64,000 bases of DNA from Epiperipatus broadwayi (Eukaryota > Onychophora > Udeonychophora > Euonychophora > Peripatidae), in NCBI GenBank assembly GCA_028023455.1, contig JAQFVV010000003.1:830001-894000 (forward strand), in the 5' to 3' direction. Under the pieces are notes generated by a model. It saw nothing but the letters and a program-made list of their open reading frames with translations, made no database searches and had not been told where the DNA came from. Below are positions 20,111 through 33,290 of this stretch, piece after piece. Position 1 is the stretch's first letter. Each line of letters begins with the position of its first letter. Position numbers and translations under genes: made by a program.

Positions 20111-23030
20111 CCTAAAAACATAGCAAGAGAGTAATTAACTACAGACTAAAAAATTCTTTTAAATTTCTTGTTCAGCTTTGACTTCTAACTTAATCTCATT
20201 AAACTAGTTATTGGTAAAATGCAAATAAACTTAAAAATCTCACTTTGCTCTATTCATATTGTCATAAAAGATAAGATCTTTATTTCCATCATGATTACGT
20301 TATATGATATAAAATAACCTATCTTTAAATCTTTCATTTAACATGATGTTTGACAGATTTAATTGATTCTTTGACTATAAGGTTTCAAATTTGACTTTAG
20401 AATTATGCCATTATTCTATAACAAAATATAATAAATTTGACTTTATTTGAGAAATATTTACAATTAGAAATGAAATAAATTCTAAAAGAAAATTACATTT
20501 GAATTTTGTAAATATTGAAAAAATTAGATCATGATCAAAACAAACAACTGCTTTATTATTTCACAGCCAGAAGACAGATTGATTTTATAAAACCAATGAA
20601 ATCTTTTTTTACTGCCATTAGTTTTTTAAATGTGAACAAATAAATATCAATATCTGATAAATCTATCAAATTATGCTTTAAAATATTTTTTATATAGTTT
20701 TTACAATTTTGAAATATATTCCAACAGGTGGTCAGTGATGTTGTGTTAATGATCAGTTTAAAAAGGCATTTTTATCTAAACTCCATAATTTCTTTTGTAA
20801 CCATTATTATGATCTATTTTGAAATATAAAATATTTATGTATAAGATAAATATGTAATAATGCATATTATTGATTTATCATAACAATTACACAATTATTG
20901 ATCAAAAGTAATCATGAATCTTAATAAACTTTGCAAAAATATCAAGTTTTTAATCATTCTAAAAATTTTCTTAAAGTAATCCCTCAAGAATTGTTAACAT
21001 CTGTTAAGTTAGATTTATAATTGAAAAGTCCTCACATTTTTCATTAACCTGACATATTTAGACTTTTTTTGCAATTAAAAATATTAGAATAAAATATATG
21101 TGAGATAACAGATTTAAAAAGAAAAGCAGCAAAATATGTCAATAGATAGCTGTACAAGCATATCAAGATTCTTTATTTTTTCAGCCAAATTCCTTTGTTT
21201 TGAAGAATATTTTGGTTAAATGAATTCAGAAATTTCTGTATAAAGAACATAGCTCAGAGATCCCATTAGTAAAGTTAAATATATTATTATTTTGAAATCA
21301 TTAATTATCATAAGAAACCTCACTTCTACTCTACAATCAACAATCATTCTCTCAATCTTAACACACTTTTTTATTCTTTAATCTAGTCATAAAATCTAAA
21401 TTAAAAGCATAAATAATTTTTATGTCTTTAATTATTTTTATTTTTCCTAATCTCCATGTAATAGATCCTCATTCATTTTCAGTATTCTATACTCCAAATA
21501 TAAAAATTCAATATTTTCCTTTCTATTTTTATATAACTAACATCTTTAGCCCAAATTCTTTATTTCATTTTTGCTTTTTTTTTTTTTGGTATTCACCATT
21601 TCTGTTTTAGTCTGTAACAATCAGTTTACTCTAATGTAATTATAAATGCAATTTCATTTTTTATGTATTTTTTGTTATCATATACTCCAAAATTATTTTT
21701 ATTATTCATATTCATTTTTCATAACTCTATTCTTTTTTTTCTATTCAATTTATCTATTTTCTTTCCTCAGAATTTTGTTTCTGTGGTATATTTTTATTAA
21801 GTATTATCCCATTTCTTATATAAATACATGCAAATCTACTAACTTTGTGTATTGTAAAACCTTTCTATTGCTTTTATTGTTCTCCCTATACAATATGATT
21901 AAAAACATTCTTAATAATCAATTTTACGTAATGTATTGTGGCTTTCCAAACATTTATTTTCTTTTAATATCTTTGATGCTATACTATAATGTTTAGGAGC
22001 TCCACCAGATGCTAATTCTAAGTAGTATCAAGAAAGTGACTCATCTATGCTTCTACTACTACTACTAGCTTCAGCAAAAAATACATATTTCTTAAAAAAG
22101 CAAAAAGAAAAAGAAAATAGTTTTACAGTTATGACACTAAAAACAAGGCTAATATTAGAGTAAGTGTATCCAAATCAAGAAGATTAGTTACTACAAATTA
22201 GGATTTATTTATTATATTCTAAGACATAAGTTAGATCTGTCTGCATTGAAAAAGTCATTGTATGAACATTTTAGAAAAATAAATTATTACTACGATTATC
22301 ATAAATAAGATCTCTATTTTTAAAATAATGAAAAAATTTCCAAACAAATTCTTTCTGCAAAGGTATTTCTCTAAAATATATTTAACTTTATGTTAAACTT
22401 GTGTTTCAATTTATAAATATGCGACTAAATAATAATGCTATATTTCTTTCAAGATTATCCAGGCATTATAAAAAATGCTTTCAACTGTTATTACCTTAAA
22501 TTTTAAAAATTATTCTATGACAATGAAACATTATATTACCCTTCTTTGTTTATATATAACTTATGCTTTTAAAAGCAATAATTCATTCATTTTATTCCAG
22601 AATGATATCAAAGAATCATAGTATAAAAAATTTAAGTTTGGTATCTGGTAGTGTACTTACTTTAGTACCAAAACTCTCAATGAAAAAGGTCATCAATCAT
22701 AATTAGCATTGTGGATATAATAACATTATTCAAACTTACAATGGAAAAAAGTAAATAGACTGAATTACTGCTTGTGAAAGTTTTCAGAACTTTTATTCAT
22801 GTCCTATATTTTATGAGATTTGTTACATGTAATTTCATTTTTGATAATAAAAAAGATCAATGCCTTGAAGATTACTGAACTATAAAAATAGATATTTAGA
22901 TCCTTGAATAACTAACTATTACTATTGACATGCACATATGCATATTTACAATTAGAATTTCCATCATAATTTACTATAAAAAAAATTATGATTCGCTAAT
23001 TTTTTTAACAGCATAATATTTTAACATATC
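20111..23030. other. AT-rich sequence without recognised genes
   Basis: A pyrimidine-rich stretch at 21400-21980 gives long but compositionally biased open frames (Phe, Tyr, Ile, Ser only). CpG is almost absent. I see no repeat family or exon. Confidence 0.6.
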
Positions 23031-23039
23031 TATGACACT

Positions 23040-24040
23040 TAGTGTAAGCTTTAGTATATAATTAAATATGTCAGATTATAGTCCTTATTAAATTCTTGTC
23101 CTGTGCTATCCTATCAGATATCCCCAGATTAGATCTTGGACCAATTAGTATCTAATACATTCTCCTTCCAATACATCACTTAACTCTCTGTTATACTATC
23201 AACATATCATCCCAAATTAAAAAAAAAAAACATTTAAATATTTTCAATATAAGCCAACTTTCTAGCATAGTCATATAGATATGAAACCAGTTAACTTTCT
23301 ATATATTATGGTGTCCTCCATTTATTAATAACTATGGGAACCACTATCCAGTGGTCAGGATTTGATATAAACCAATAAAATATCTGACTACAACATATGA
23401 CCTTAGCTTACATTTTATTGTTATAGTAGTATAATTTTCTATCAACTCTAAGCTTTGTTAAGTAATAATAAATATGAGATAGTAGTGCTTAAATTTCTAT
23501 CTCATGCTGTCTTATCCCAGATTAGTTTTGAGCTTATAGATTGTATCAGTGGCATATAGATTAGGGAAAAGTATGCTGCTATATAAGCAAAATGTATGCT
23601 GTTATGTGATGAAGTCAGATATTATTCTATTGATTTATACTAAATTCTACCCACAGAATAGTAATGTCCATTGTTTTTAAAAAACTCAGAATGTCACAAT
23701 ATATAAAAACTGAACTGGGTTCAGATCTATATGACTAAATAAAAAAGTTGGCTTAGATTAAAAACATTTATATGTTTATAATTTGGACTGATAGCTTGAT
23801 AATATAACAGAGAGTTAATAATCGGTTCTGTAAGGAGAGTGCATTAGATCTTAAAAGTTCAGCTGCACTGGTCCAAGATCAAAAGCTTCTCACTGATGAA
23901 AACCTTCAGCTTAAACTAGTCAGGAAATATTGAATAAGTCAGCATGGATAGCAATTTAATAAGCACTGTCATCTCACATCTATTATTGCTTATTAAAACT
24001 TACACTAGGTGGCATAGAGATAGTGAAAAATTATGGTTTT
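23040..24040. repeat. SINE-like family 1 cluster in inverted arrangement
   Basis: A + copy at about 23040-23260 and a minus copy at about 23745-24030 share GATCTTGGACCA, CTAATNCA-TCTCCTT and TTAACTCTCTGTTATA in mirrored order. A partial + copy lies at about 23440-23530 (GAGATAGTAGTGCTTAAATT...). The minus copy contains TTTTCATCAGTGAGAAG, the family core. The inverted pair has a spacer of about 480 nt. Confidence 0.5.
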
Positions 24041-24745
24041 ATAATAAATTTAAAAAAGCTAATGTCATGTGACAGAATCAGATCATATTATATTGGTCTA
24101 TAGAGATTAATAAGTTTAATTATTTTCAATACGTTTCAGTTTATTATTTTATTTACATGGCATTTACATTTATCACCTCTTATTATAACTTAAACCTATT
24201 ATAATATTGTTATATACCCCACTCACCTTATTTTTAATAGAAATAATTATTTCTACATAAATATAATAAAGATTTAAAAAGTATATGACAATTTATTGTT
24301 AAACTAATTTGTTTAAAACAATGTAATAATATCAACATCTAGAAATAAACCTTTTTTTTCTTCTATTTTTAGTTAAATATAAAAATACAAAAAGGCAAAA
24401 CAGATTTAACTGTCCACTATAGTACAAAATCTTTTTAGCATTCTGCTACAGACATAGGATGGGGAAAGCGCTGTTGTCCATATTATCCAACAGTCAGTTA
24501 ATGGCAGTTTAAGTTGTTATTCGTTTATGATTTACCTAAGAATATCTGAATATTCATTTGTCAAACAATAATTAGATGGTTATTTAAGTTGAACTGTAGG
24601 TTGTTCAGCTAAAAAAAAGTTTGCTTATGAATCTACTTCAACTCAAATCTTGTGTCACATGTATGCCAGTTAGATGAGATAACTACTACACCATAAAGCT
24701 CTTTTTTACTAATAATTTTATTATATATGTACAGTATATAATATT
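24041..24745. other. AT-rich sequence without recognised genes
   Basis: No ORF, repeat family or exon is recognised. A slightly GC-richer stretch at about 24440-24500 shows no coding frame. Confidence 0.6.
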
Positions 24746-24854
24746 ACTAATTATGTTACGATATATATATATATATAAAATTGTTTGTTAGTATATCTAC
24801 TAATAATTATGTTACGATATATATATATATATAAAATTGTTTGTTAGTACCTCT
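24746..24854. repeat. Tandem duplication of a 53-56-bp (AT)n unit
   Basis: Two head-to-tail units (24746-24798 and 24799-24854) share ACTAAT, TATGTTACG, (AT)n and AAAATTGTTTGTTAGTA. They differ by a 3-nt insertion and a few bases. Each carries a whole (AT)n tract, so a segment with the microsatellite was duplicated. Confidence 0.75.
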
Positions 24855-27800
24855 ACTAATTTAACTCTCATTAACCATTAATATCATCATCATAAAGGTT
24901 TTTTATTTGGAAAGATAATCAGCATTATTGTTAGCAAGTTTAATTCATATTCCTCATTACTACCATCTTAACAAATTTTAAATGACAATAAAAGAATTAA
25001 ATATGAAACTGAATTTCTAAAGTAAATTACATTTTATTAAAATAATGAATACTATAGTTAGACAGCATATATTTTTAACTTCTTGTTGTTGATATTGTCA
25101 AACTTATGTTCAGTGATAACTTACATTAAATTATGTAAGCATGGTTAAATTGACTGTGGATGAAGATAGAAATCAATATTGCTTAATACATAGAAGATAG
25201 ATAATGAAATCATGAAAAGCTTTAAGTTGTAAAATACCAAGTCACATTGAAGCAAATATTTTTTTACTTATTATCAAGTGTTAAAATTCAATTGAAAATA
25301 TTTACAAATTTACTAATCTTTTACTCATGCATTTTTGAATAGTTTCATATAGATAATCTGTAACTATTTTTTATGCTTTTTATTTTTAACAAAAAAACCT
25401 TATTCTCTACTAAATTTTTAATTTTTGACAAATTTTGTTAAAAGCATAACTTCAAAATAATTAAAGGAATCTTAAAAATAATATATCAACTTTGCTAATA
25501 AACAAAAAGAGTTATAAATCAAAATCAATAATCAAAGATTTCATTTTCATTATCAGCTTTAAAAATATATTTTAATAAAAAAAAAATTCTCCACCACACT
25601 TGTCAGAGTTAAGACAAATTTTAATAAAGAGTACCAAAAATATGCTTTGAAATATTAAATTTCCACTTATGGTTCAAAAATAAAAAAATAATAGTAACAT
25701 TCTTTATAGTAGACATTACTTGTTTGATAATAGAATATATATTTTCTGATAGTCATTAATATTTTTCCATTTACTGATTTTCTGCTAAAAAACAAATATA
25801 GTCAAATAGAAGATGAAAGTAAATATCACATATTAAGAAAAAATATTTAATTTTACAAAATAAAAATAAACAAGTAAACAAATTATATATAAAGTTATGT
25901 AACTTATTTATTATGATTTCAACAAAGCCAAAGTAAAGACAGGATGATTATTTTTATGTTGAGTTAATGTTTTACTAATACATGCTGATGTTTATGTACT
26001 GTAACTAGACTTAAAATCAATAAGCAAACATTTTGTTAAATTTTGCCATCAAATTGATGCAACAGATAACCATGAATGAACCACTTTAAGCCAAATCAAT
26101 ATGATTTCCATAGAATTATTGATTAAAAGGTTAATTTTATAAAAAGGAATAAAAGATTATCAATAATGAAGAACAAATGCTGAATATTTAATTTACAGTA
26201 ATTTATTATTAGTATGAAATAATGAAACTCTAAATAGAATTCATATTTTTAAATATAAGATACTGAAATAAATAGTCATAAAAATATAGTAGCACTTCCA
26301 TCTTTGATCTATGGATTTTACTTAATACTTACATTATGACATCTAGAATGAAAAGAGAAATATCACCATTGTATTTTATGGTTGACCTCTCTTTATCCAT
26401 TAACCCAGTTGTATAAGATTTGAGTAAGTAGATAGATTCTTTAGGCCAATTTAATTTCATTCATATCACCAGTTTCTAGATAATAGCTTATCATATTGAA
26501 AAATCAATTTCAAATAGTGCTTATTATAGTTAAAGAGTTTATTATTTAATAACAGTTTTAGGAGCTACAAAACTTGCGATATTTTGTTTTACTTTATTCT
26601 CCACTCTATATAATTTTTAATTAGTCAATATTTATATATTCTTGTCATTGCTTTTTATAATTTAATTTAAATAAGAATTTTCTAAGTTGGAAGTTATATG
26701 CATAATAAAAAATGAATAAATGAAAAATATCAGAAAAGTTTTAATTTTTGATAATATTTATGACTAGATTAATCTTTTATATATATATAGTTTTCCTAGT
26801 TTTTTTTACATTAAGCTGTTTTCAGTTATTTAACTGAGTAGAGAACCAGTTACTATAAGTCTCTCCTACCATCAGTCACCGATCTGGATTTGCTCTTACT
26901 GCACTTCTGACTCCAATCTTCATTTATATCTTTATTTCTCATTTTTCTATTTCTATCTCTTTTTATTTAGAGCTGTAATAACAACACTCATTTACGATTG
27001 TTAATAATATAACGATTTCATTTTAATTTAACTTTTTATTTTAGTATTATTATTATTATTATTTATTTTCGTCTCCACTTACTTTACCATTTCTTTAAAA
27101 CTTTTCTGATTATCTTTTCTAAAGACAGATATATTTAAAGAAAAAAGATTTAATTGATTTGACTAATGATGAGAAGTAATAATTTAATTAATTTGACAAA
27201 TGATCGTTTGATAACATTTTGGTTTTTTTTTATTATTATTATTATTCATTTGTGAAAGTTCACTTTTATTTTTAAAGCAATTAAAATAATTTTTGCTTTA
27301 ATTGCTTTGTCTCAGTTGTGCGTTAGTTTGATGAAATATTCCTGTCATGTTTCAAAATAAAACTTTAATGGAAAGTTATTTTATATTATTATTATAAACA
27401 GTGTTAATTCTTTTTTATCCATTTTGCTGTAATTGGTTTAATTATAACTGATATTATTACATATATTATAATTTCATATCAATAAACTAGTGACATTAGC
27501 AACTAATGGTAACATTGATTTATCACCTGTATGACGATAGCACCATGCCATCGGTGGGTAAAGGCAATATCATATTAAAAGCGTATTTTTATTATTTTTA
27601 AAATCAGGGTATCTGCATTCATCTGGTCAAGACACATAAACAATAGTTAAATATTCATTTATAAACCATTATTGAATGGTTACTATCTGGGTTGGCATGG
27701 AACCATCTATCTGTCCTAAATAAGAATACTAAATATGTTTGTAACCTAAAAAATAATATTTTTATCAGATTCATATATTATGTGATAATTATAGAAAATA

Positions 27801-29600
27801 AATATGCTAGTCACTGAGCCATTAGGTTTTTATACAAATATTATATTTAATCCTTGATAATTAGTTTCTTGATAACACACAAGAATAGGAAAGTATTATA
27901 AACTCTAACAAATAATTATTTAGTAAAATTAAACAGGTTTATTTTTATATCATTGTTAAAACACTTAGCAATATATGTGCACCAAATACAAACGTTAGTA
28001 ATATACTGCAATCATAAATAAGTGTTAAGCATAATATTATGACTTCTCTGACTTCAAATTATCTTACAAAGTAAATCTTAGATAAGCAATGTATGACTTG
28101 ATAAAATATTATAACAGAGGTAGTCAATATTTTATCATAATGTACCAATCTTTTCATGTAACTTTTAGGTTATCATTCTATTTTTGTATGACTTATAGTA
28201 TTATATAAATAAATAAAAATATTGTGTTTTTTTATAATAATGTTTTATAAAAAAAGAATTTAAAGTTTAAATATGGCTTATTTTAATGAGATGTATTATT
28301 ACAATTTGATTTACAAGAGTCAAACTTTCTGCACTCACAACTTTAGTGCCATTCTGAATTTTACCAGACTTTGAATGATTGGATTTAAGTTTCAAATTTA
28401 AATTGCCAAATATAATCTCGTTTTGTTTTTTAATCAATTTTATGTTGAAAATAATTTTCATAAAGAGAAAATCTATTTACAAAGATCAATCAGTTACAAA
28501 ATGAAAATTAAAAACTATTAGGAACTTATTTTGAATTAGGTATATAATACAAATGCCAAATGTGTTCAAATGGAATGAATATGGAACCAAATGATGTTTT
28601 GACTTTTTGTTAATATTTTTTTTTATTCTGAGTAATAATAAAATTGCTTTTTTTGGTGACAGTTATGTTCTCCATTTCCACATTAAAAGATTCTCAAACT
28701 AAAGCTTGCTTGGATACTAACCATTTTGAAATAATTAAAATATAATAAAATGTCCTTATAAAGGCAGATTTAAATTTAATTAAAATTTATGTTTAATAGC
28801 AAAAAAATACATAAAGGCAAAGCATGGTATGAGTACCTGTGGCAGATGATGTCTCTCCCAATTAATGAAAAGGCTGAATATTATTACAAATATATTTTTA
28901 TATATATTTATTTAACTTAGTCTACTTTTTTATCTATTAAGGATATCTTGTGATTTAATGTTTACCCATTTCCTAATTTGTGATGTAATTGAAATATTTG
29001 CTTACATATGTATTCACAATGAAAATACAATTTTTTAGAGTTTGAGAAAAATTTTAGCCAAAAATTAATAAAAATTTTATTTTTTTAATTTTATATATAA
29101 TATGTAGTGTTGATCTAACAGTCTATAGCACCACTCCTAGTAATTTAACAATGAAGAATTTATTGGAAACTGTTTTAACAATTCTATCTAACATAAAACT
29201 AAATAATAGAATGTAAAAACTACAAAAAATATTCTAAAAAAGTGTTTCTATTCATATAAATGCACTAAAAATTAAAATAATAAATTTTCTTCATCTGTTA
29301 CAAGTAAAAGGATGAAGAATCATTTAAATAAACTTGCAGATAAAAAAAATGACAAATAGATTGACAATGATAGAAAAAGGGCCTACGCTTTTATTTATAA
29401 TAGTTAAAACAGTTGATTTTTTAAATTTTTAGTACACTTTTGTAAATAGAAGCATTTCTTTAAGGCATGTGATGAAAGTCATAAATTTCTCATAAATTAT
29501 GCTACATTTGGAGCATTATAATGGGGCTTTTATCACTTTCAACTTTTCATAACTGTTTTAGAGTTATATATAATTTTAGTTTACCATATACATTTTGAGG
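24855..29600. other. AT-rich sequence without recognised genes
   Basis: About 4.7 kb of CpG-poor sequence. The 64-codon minus ORF at 28267-28461 has a mixed composition in its middle (NHSKSGKIQNGTKVV) but no convincing acceptor and no known domain. (ATT)n tracts occur near 27045 and 27230. Nothing else is supported. Confidence 0.55.
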
Positions 29601-29604
29601 GCAA

Positions 29605-32600
29605 AAATCATAACTAAAAATATTCATCATCATCATAATTTTCAATCATTATCAATCCACTACAGGATGAAGGTCTCTCCAAGTTTAATCTTGTTTATCT
29701 GATCTCTGGCCTTTTTTCTCTACATCATCCCAGCACACTTCCTTACTATATCCATGCGTCTTATATGTGGTATCTTTCTGAGTCTTTTACAACCTCTTAA
29801 AATCATGTTTAATATTTCAATTGTTTTTCTATTATCATCTCTTCTAACAATATGTCCAGCCTAACTCCATTTTACTTTCTTAATTCTGTGAATGACATCA
29901 ATAACATTTGTTTGTTCTCTCACCCATGTATTAAATTTTCAATCTTTTCTTATTACTCCTAACATACAACTCTTCTTATTTCATTGTGTAGTCTGAAATC
30001 TCTGTATTGCTCATCTGTTAAGAGTGTAAGTCTCAGATCCATAAGTAAGAACTGTTCAAATAAATATATTAAAAACAGTCCTTTTTAAACACATATATGT
30101 ATTTCTTCATAATATTAAGTCATTTCTTCCAAGAGCATTCTAACTGAGTTTAATTCTATGATTAATTTCTAACATTATGTTTTCATTTGTAATAATAATC
30201 TGTCAAAGATATTTATAGTTGTTAACTTTTAATTCATTATAATCAAGCTTTATTTTATTTCTTTTGAAAAAAATCCATTAAACATTACTTCAGTGTCCTT
30301 AACATTTATCAGTATTCCTACTGTCTTATTTTCATCTGATAACTCTTGAAAATTTCCTGAAGCTCTGGGGCATTTTTTGCAAAAACAATTACATCATTTT
30401 CAAAATATAAATGATCTAAATAATCTCAGTTTATCTCACATCCTTAGCTTCCCATTTTAATCCACAAAATACTTCTTAAAAAACTGCTGTAAAACATTTT
30501 GGAGATACCTATCACATAGGTTGCTCATTGATAATCTTCTTAATGTCATTATGTAATATCATTGATGCTGATGCATTTTTATAAATATCCTTCAGAATAT
30601 TATAATATTCTGAGTCTATATTTTGATGATCCAATGCTTTAATCACTAAATAAATGCTTATAAAATCAAATGCCTTTTTATAATCTGTAAATCCATAGAA
30701 AAATGGCAACTCTTATTCAGTGGCTTTTTTTATAAATTCTCTCAATACTTGGGTATGATCCACTGTACTAAATCTCCTTTTAAATTCAGCTTGTTCTTTT
30801 GCTTGATTAAAGTCCAAATTTTGTTTTAGATGAGTTGTAATTATTTTGATAAAAATTTTGTATAGATCTTACAAAAGACTGATATGTCTGTAATTTCTAA
30901 TATCTTTTTATCATCTTTTTAAAATACTTATATTAATACCGTGTTTTCCAATCATCTGGCATATCTTTACCATTTAGACATTTGGCACATAATTGCCAAA
31001 AACAATGGTATTTCTTTCACCTGCTTTTTTTAAAATATCAATTATAATTTTATTATTATCTAGACTTTTTCCCTTCTTCATAAATTTAATTGCATGTCTC
31101 ACTTCTTTATTTAAAATCCTAGACAAACCAAAAGACATAGTAGTTTGTACAATATTTTTATTATTTGTTCTTTTTTACTATATAATTCTTGTAATTTTAA
31201 GTAACTGTTAATACATTCAAACCAGAAAAGCATACATCAGTTTTAAAAATATCTTCTGTTCATGTTGAGCATGCTTTCAATACCTTAGGTATCATAATCA
31301 TAGCTGTTTAATTTAATCTTGTTACATTAGTTATTATATGGACTTGCTTGCTATTTGTAAAATATTCATAAAGTTAAATTTCTTGTTTTTTACTTTTTAT
31401 ACAAATTTATAAACATTAGGTAGTGGACTTAATTAGTGAATAACTTACTAGCTTCACACTCTTAAATCAAAATGCCTTAGATTTGCCTCTATAATTAGAA
31501 AATAAGTAGAAGGTAAGATGGTCACTCTTATTTTTATAAAGTCATAATTTTGTGTTAAGATTTGTAAAGGTATCTCTCATGGTAAAATTGAGCACACCCA
31601 AGGTGCATAGTAGTAATATTAAAACCTTATATGTATTTATACAAATTTATGTAAAAAAAAATTCAGAGACCACTTTTTAGATAGAGGGGTGCTGACTTCT
31701 TTTTGATTTATAGCATAGTTGTCCTTGGCTATTGTCCATGCCTTCTTAATCTTTCTTTTTCTATCATTTAACTTTATGAAAATTTTACAAATAGCAAACA
31801 AGTACATATAATAACTAAATGCAACAAGACTAAAACAAAAGGCTATGATTATATTATAAGGTATTGAAAGCATGCTCAAAATGAATAAAAGATATTAAAA
31901 CATGTATAAAAACATGAATAAAAGATAATTTTAAAACTGATATTTGCTTTTTATGATTTAAATATATTAACATTTACTTAAATTTACAATTATATTTATC
32001 ACATTATATAAAAACTTTTCTACACATTTCATGATATCACCTCTCCTTTTAGTAATGTGCCAACTTTTCTCTTATTGCAGAAATAATTTTTGTACCAAAA
32101 CTAGGATGTTGTTTTACAGTCTTGAGACTTTTATTCTCTTCTATAGCTTTCCTTTTTAATTCACAGTTATATTTTCTTATATCATTATTAACTCTTTTTT
32201 GCATCATTTTACAAAATTCTAAATATTCAACCCTTTTTTACATATTTTCATATTCCTTTTGTTTCCATAAATTGCCTTTTCTGATTAGAAATTTTACTGG
32301 TCAAGTATTGCTTTTTGTACCAATTATCTTTAATGCAATTTTTAATAGTGTATCAGTTATCTTCCTATTGATTTTGTTCAAATCTAAATCATGTTTAAAA
32401 ATTGTTAATATTTGAAAATAATTTGCAAGTTCTAATTTATATTTATTGAAATGTTTCTAAAGATTACGAATATCAACAGTTAATGTTTTTTGAAATAATT
32501 TTTGTCACTAGTTTTGCATTAACATATATCTTACATCTCACTAATTGATGATCACTGTATTAAATACATGTATTCTGTCTGTCAAAATAGAATCTAATTC

Positions 32601-33290
32601 TACTATAACATCATTTGGATGTTTGGATGTCCATTTCCATTTAACATTTTTCTAAAAAAATGAATTCATAAAATAATTTCTTTCTTTTTCTGAAAACTCT
32701 ACAAGTTTATGGCCTCTCTCATTTCTATTACCACAATCAAATTTACGCACAACACTAATCCTAGCACTAAAGTTTTCCATAAAAATTTTAAAATATTGTT
32801 TGATATGATCAAAAGTCTTTTGTCCCACATATAAAAATCCACTACTTCTTCATCTCTATGAAAACTTGTTGGAACATAAACTTGAATTATTTGCATTTGA
32901 TATTTACTATTAATTTGAGTAACTAATCTGATATACCATCAATCTCCAGTGTTGTTCTTCTACTTTTTATTTATAATAACTCCTACTCCACTTATGCATC
33001 CAATATTTGTGCCTTTGTCCATTTTTTAAATCAATTGCCTCTTCACCTTTTCTTCTAATTTCACAAAGTTCAACAATGAACCATTTAATATTAAGTATTT
33101 TTTCTTTCAATTTCTGCAATTTTCCTTCACTTGCAAGTGATCTGCAGTTATAAATACTTAAATAAAATGTTGTTATCAAATGTCAGCCTGAGTCCACAAT
33201 CAGGAGTTTCTTAGTACCCTTCACTTTTGGCCATGAATTGTTTTCTTGACTGGTAACCCTACAGCCTCCTGAGATTAAGAGTCATAGTTT
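29605..33290 (-). pseudogene. RTE-type LINE, near full length, heavily broken
   Basis: Read on the minus strand from 33290 down, fragments of one endonuclease plus reverse transcriptase polyprotein appear in order. At 33180-32970 is the endonuclease start (YNCRSLASEGKLQKLKEKI, then VELCEIRRKGEEAI). At 32896-32830 is IIQVYVPTSFHRDEEVVDFY. At about 32640-32560 are WTS and ILTDR-like pieces. At about 32240-32050 is the linker (YNCELKRKAIEENKSLKTVK). At 31190-30890 is the fingers region, and at 30709-30512 an RT block (TDYKKAFDFI, then YYNILKDIYKNASASM). At 29720-29660 is the C-terminal LGETFILQW motif. A CATCATCAT tract at 29621-29636 (ATG repeats on the minus strand) fits an RTE 3' tail. Many stops and frame changes show that it is dead. 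A separate element interrupts it at 31230-31947. Confidence 0.85.
31230..31947. mobile_element. 718-bp inverted-repeat element nested in the LINE
   Basis: The ends are imperfect inverted repeats: left 31230-31305 reads GCATACATCAGTTTTAAAAA...GAGCATGCTTTCAATACCTTA, and the right end (31841-31947) gives GCAAATATCAGTTTTAAAAT and the same core on the opposite strand. The right arm is longer because ATGAATAAAAGAT is duplicated inside it. LINE protein sequence stops on one side near 31960 and resumes near 31220, as expected for an insertion. No transposase is seen; the 80-codon minus ORF inside is unassigned. It is probably a non-autonomous DNA transposon. A clear target duplication was not found. 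Confidence 0.6.

Noticed and set aside
21422-21996. Open frames of 62 and 116 codons on the + strand
   Set aside because: The peptides consist almost only of Phe, Tyr, Ile, Ser and Leu from a pyrimidine-rich tract; no domain or splice context.
28837-28873. 37-nt minus-strand segment between a good acceptor and a CACAG|GTACTC donor
   Set aside because: Phase would fit after the exon at 40564, but such short consensus pairs are expected by chance in 45 kb; two frames are open and nothing supports the peptide.
32122-32415. 97-codon + ORF and the + ORF at 30993-31211
   Set aside because: They lie antisense to the minus-strand LINE, whose protein sequence explains the region.
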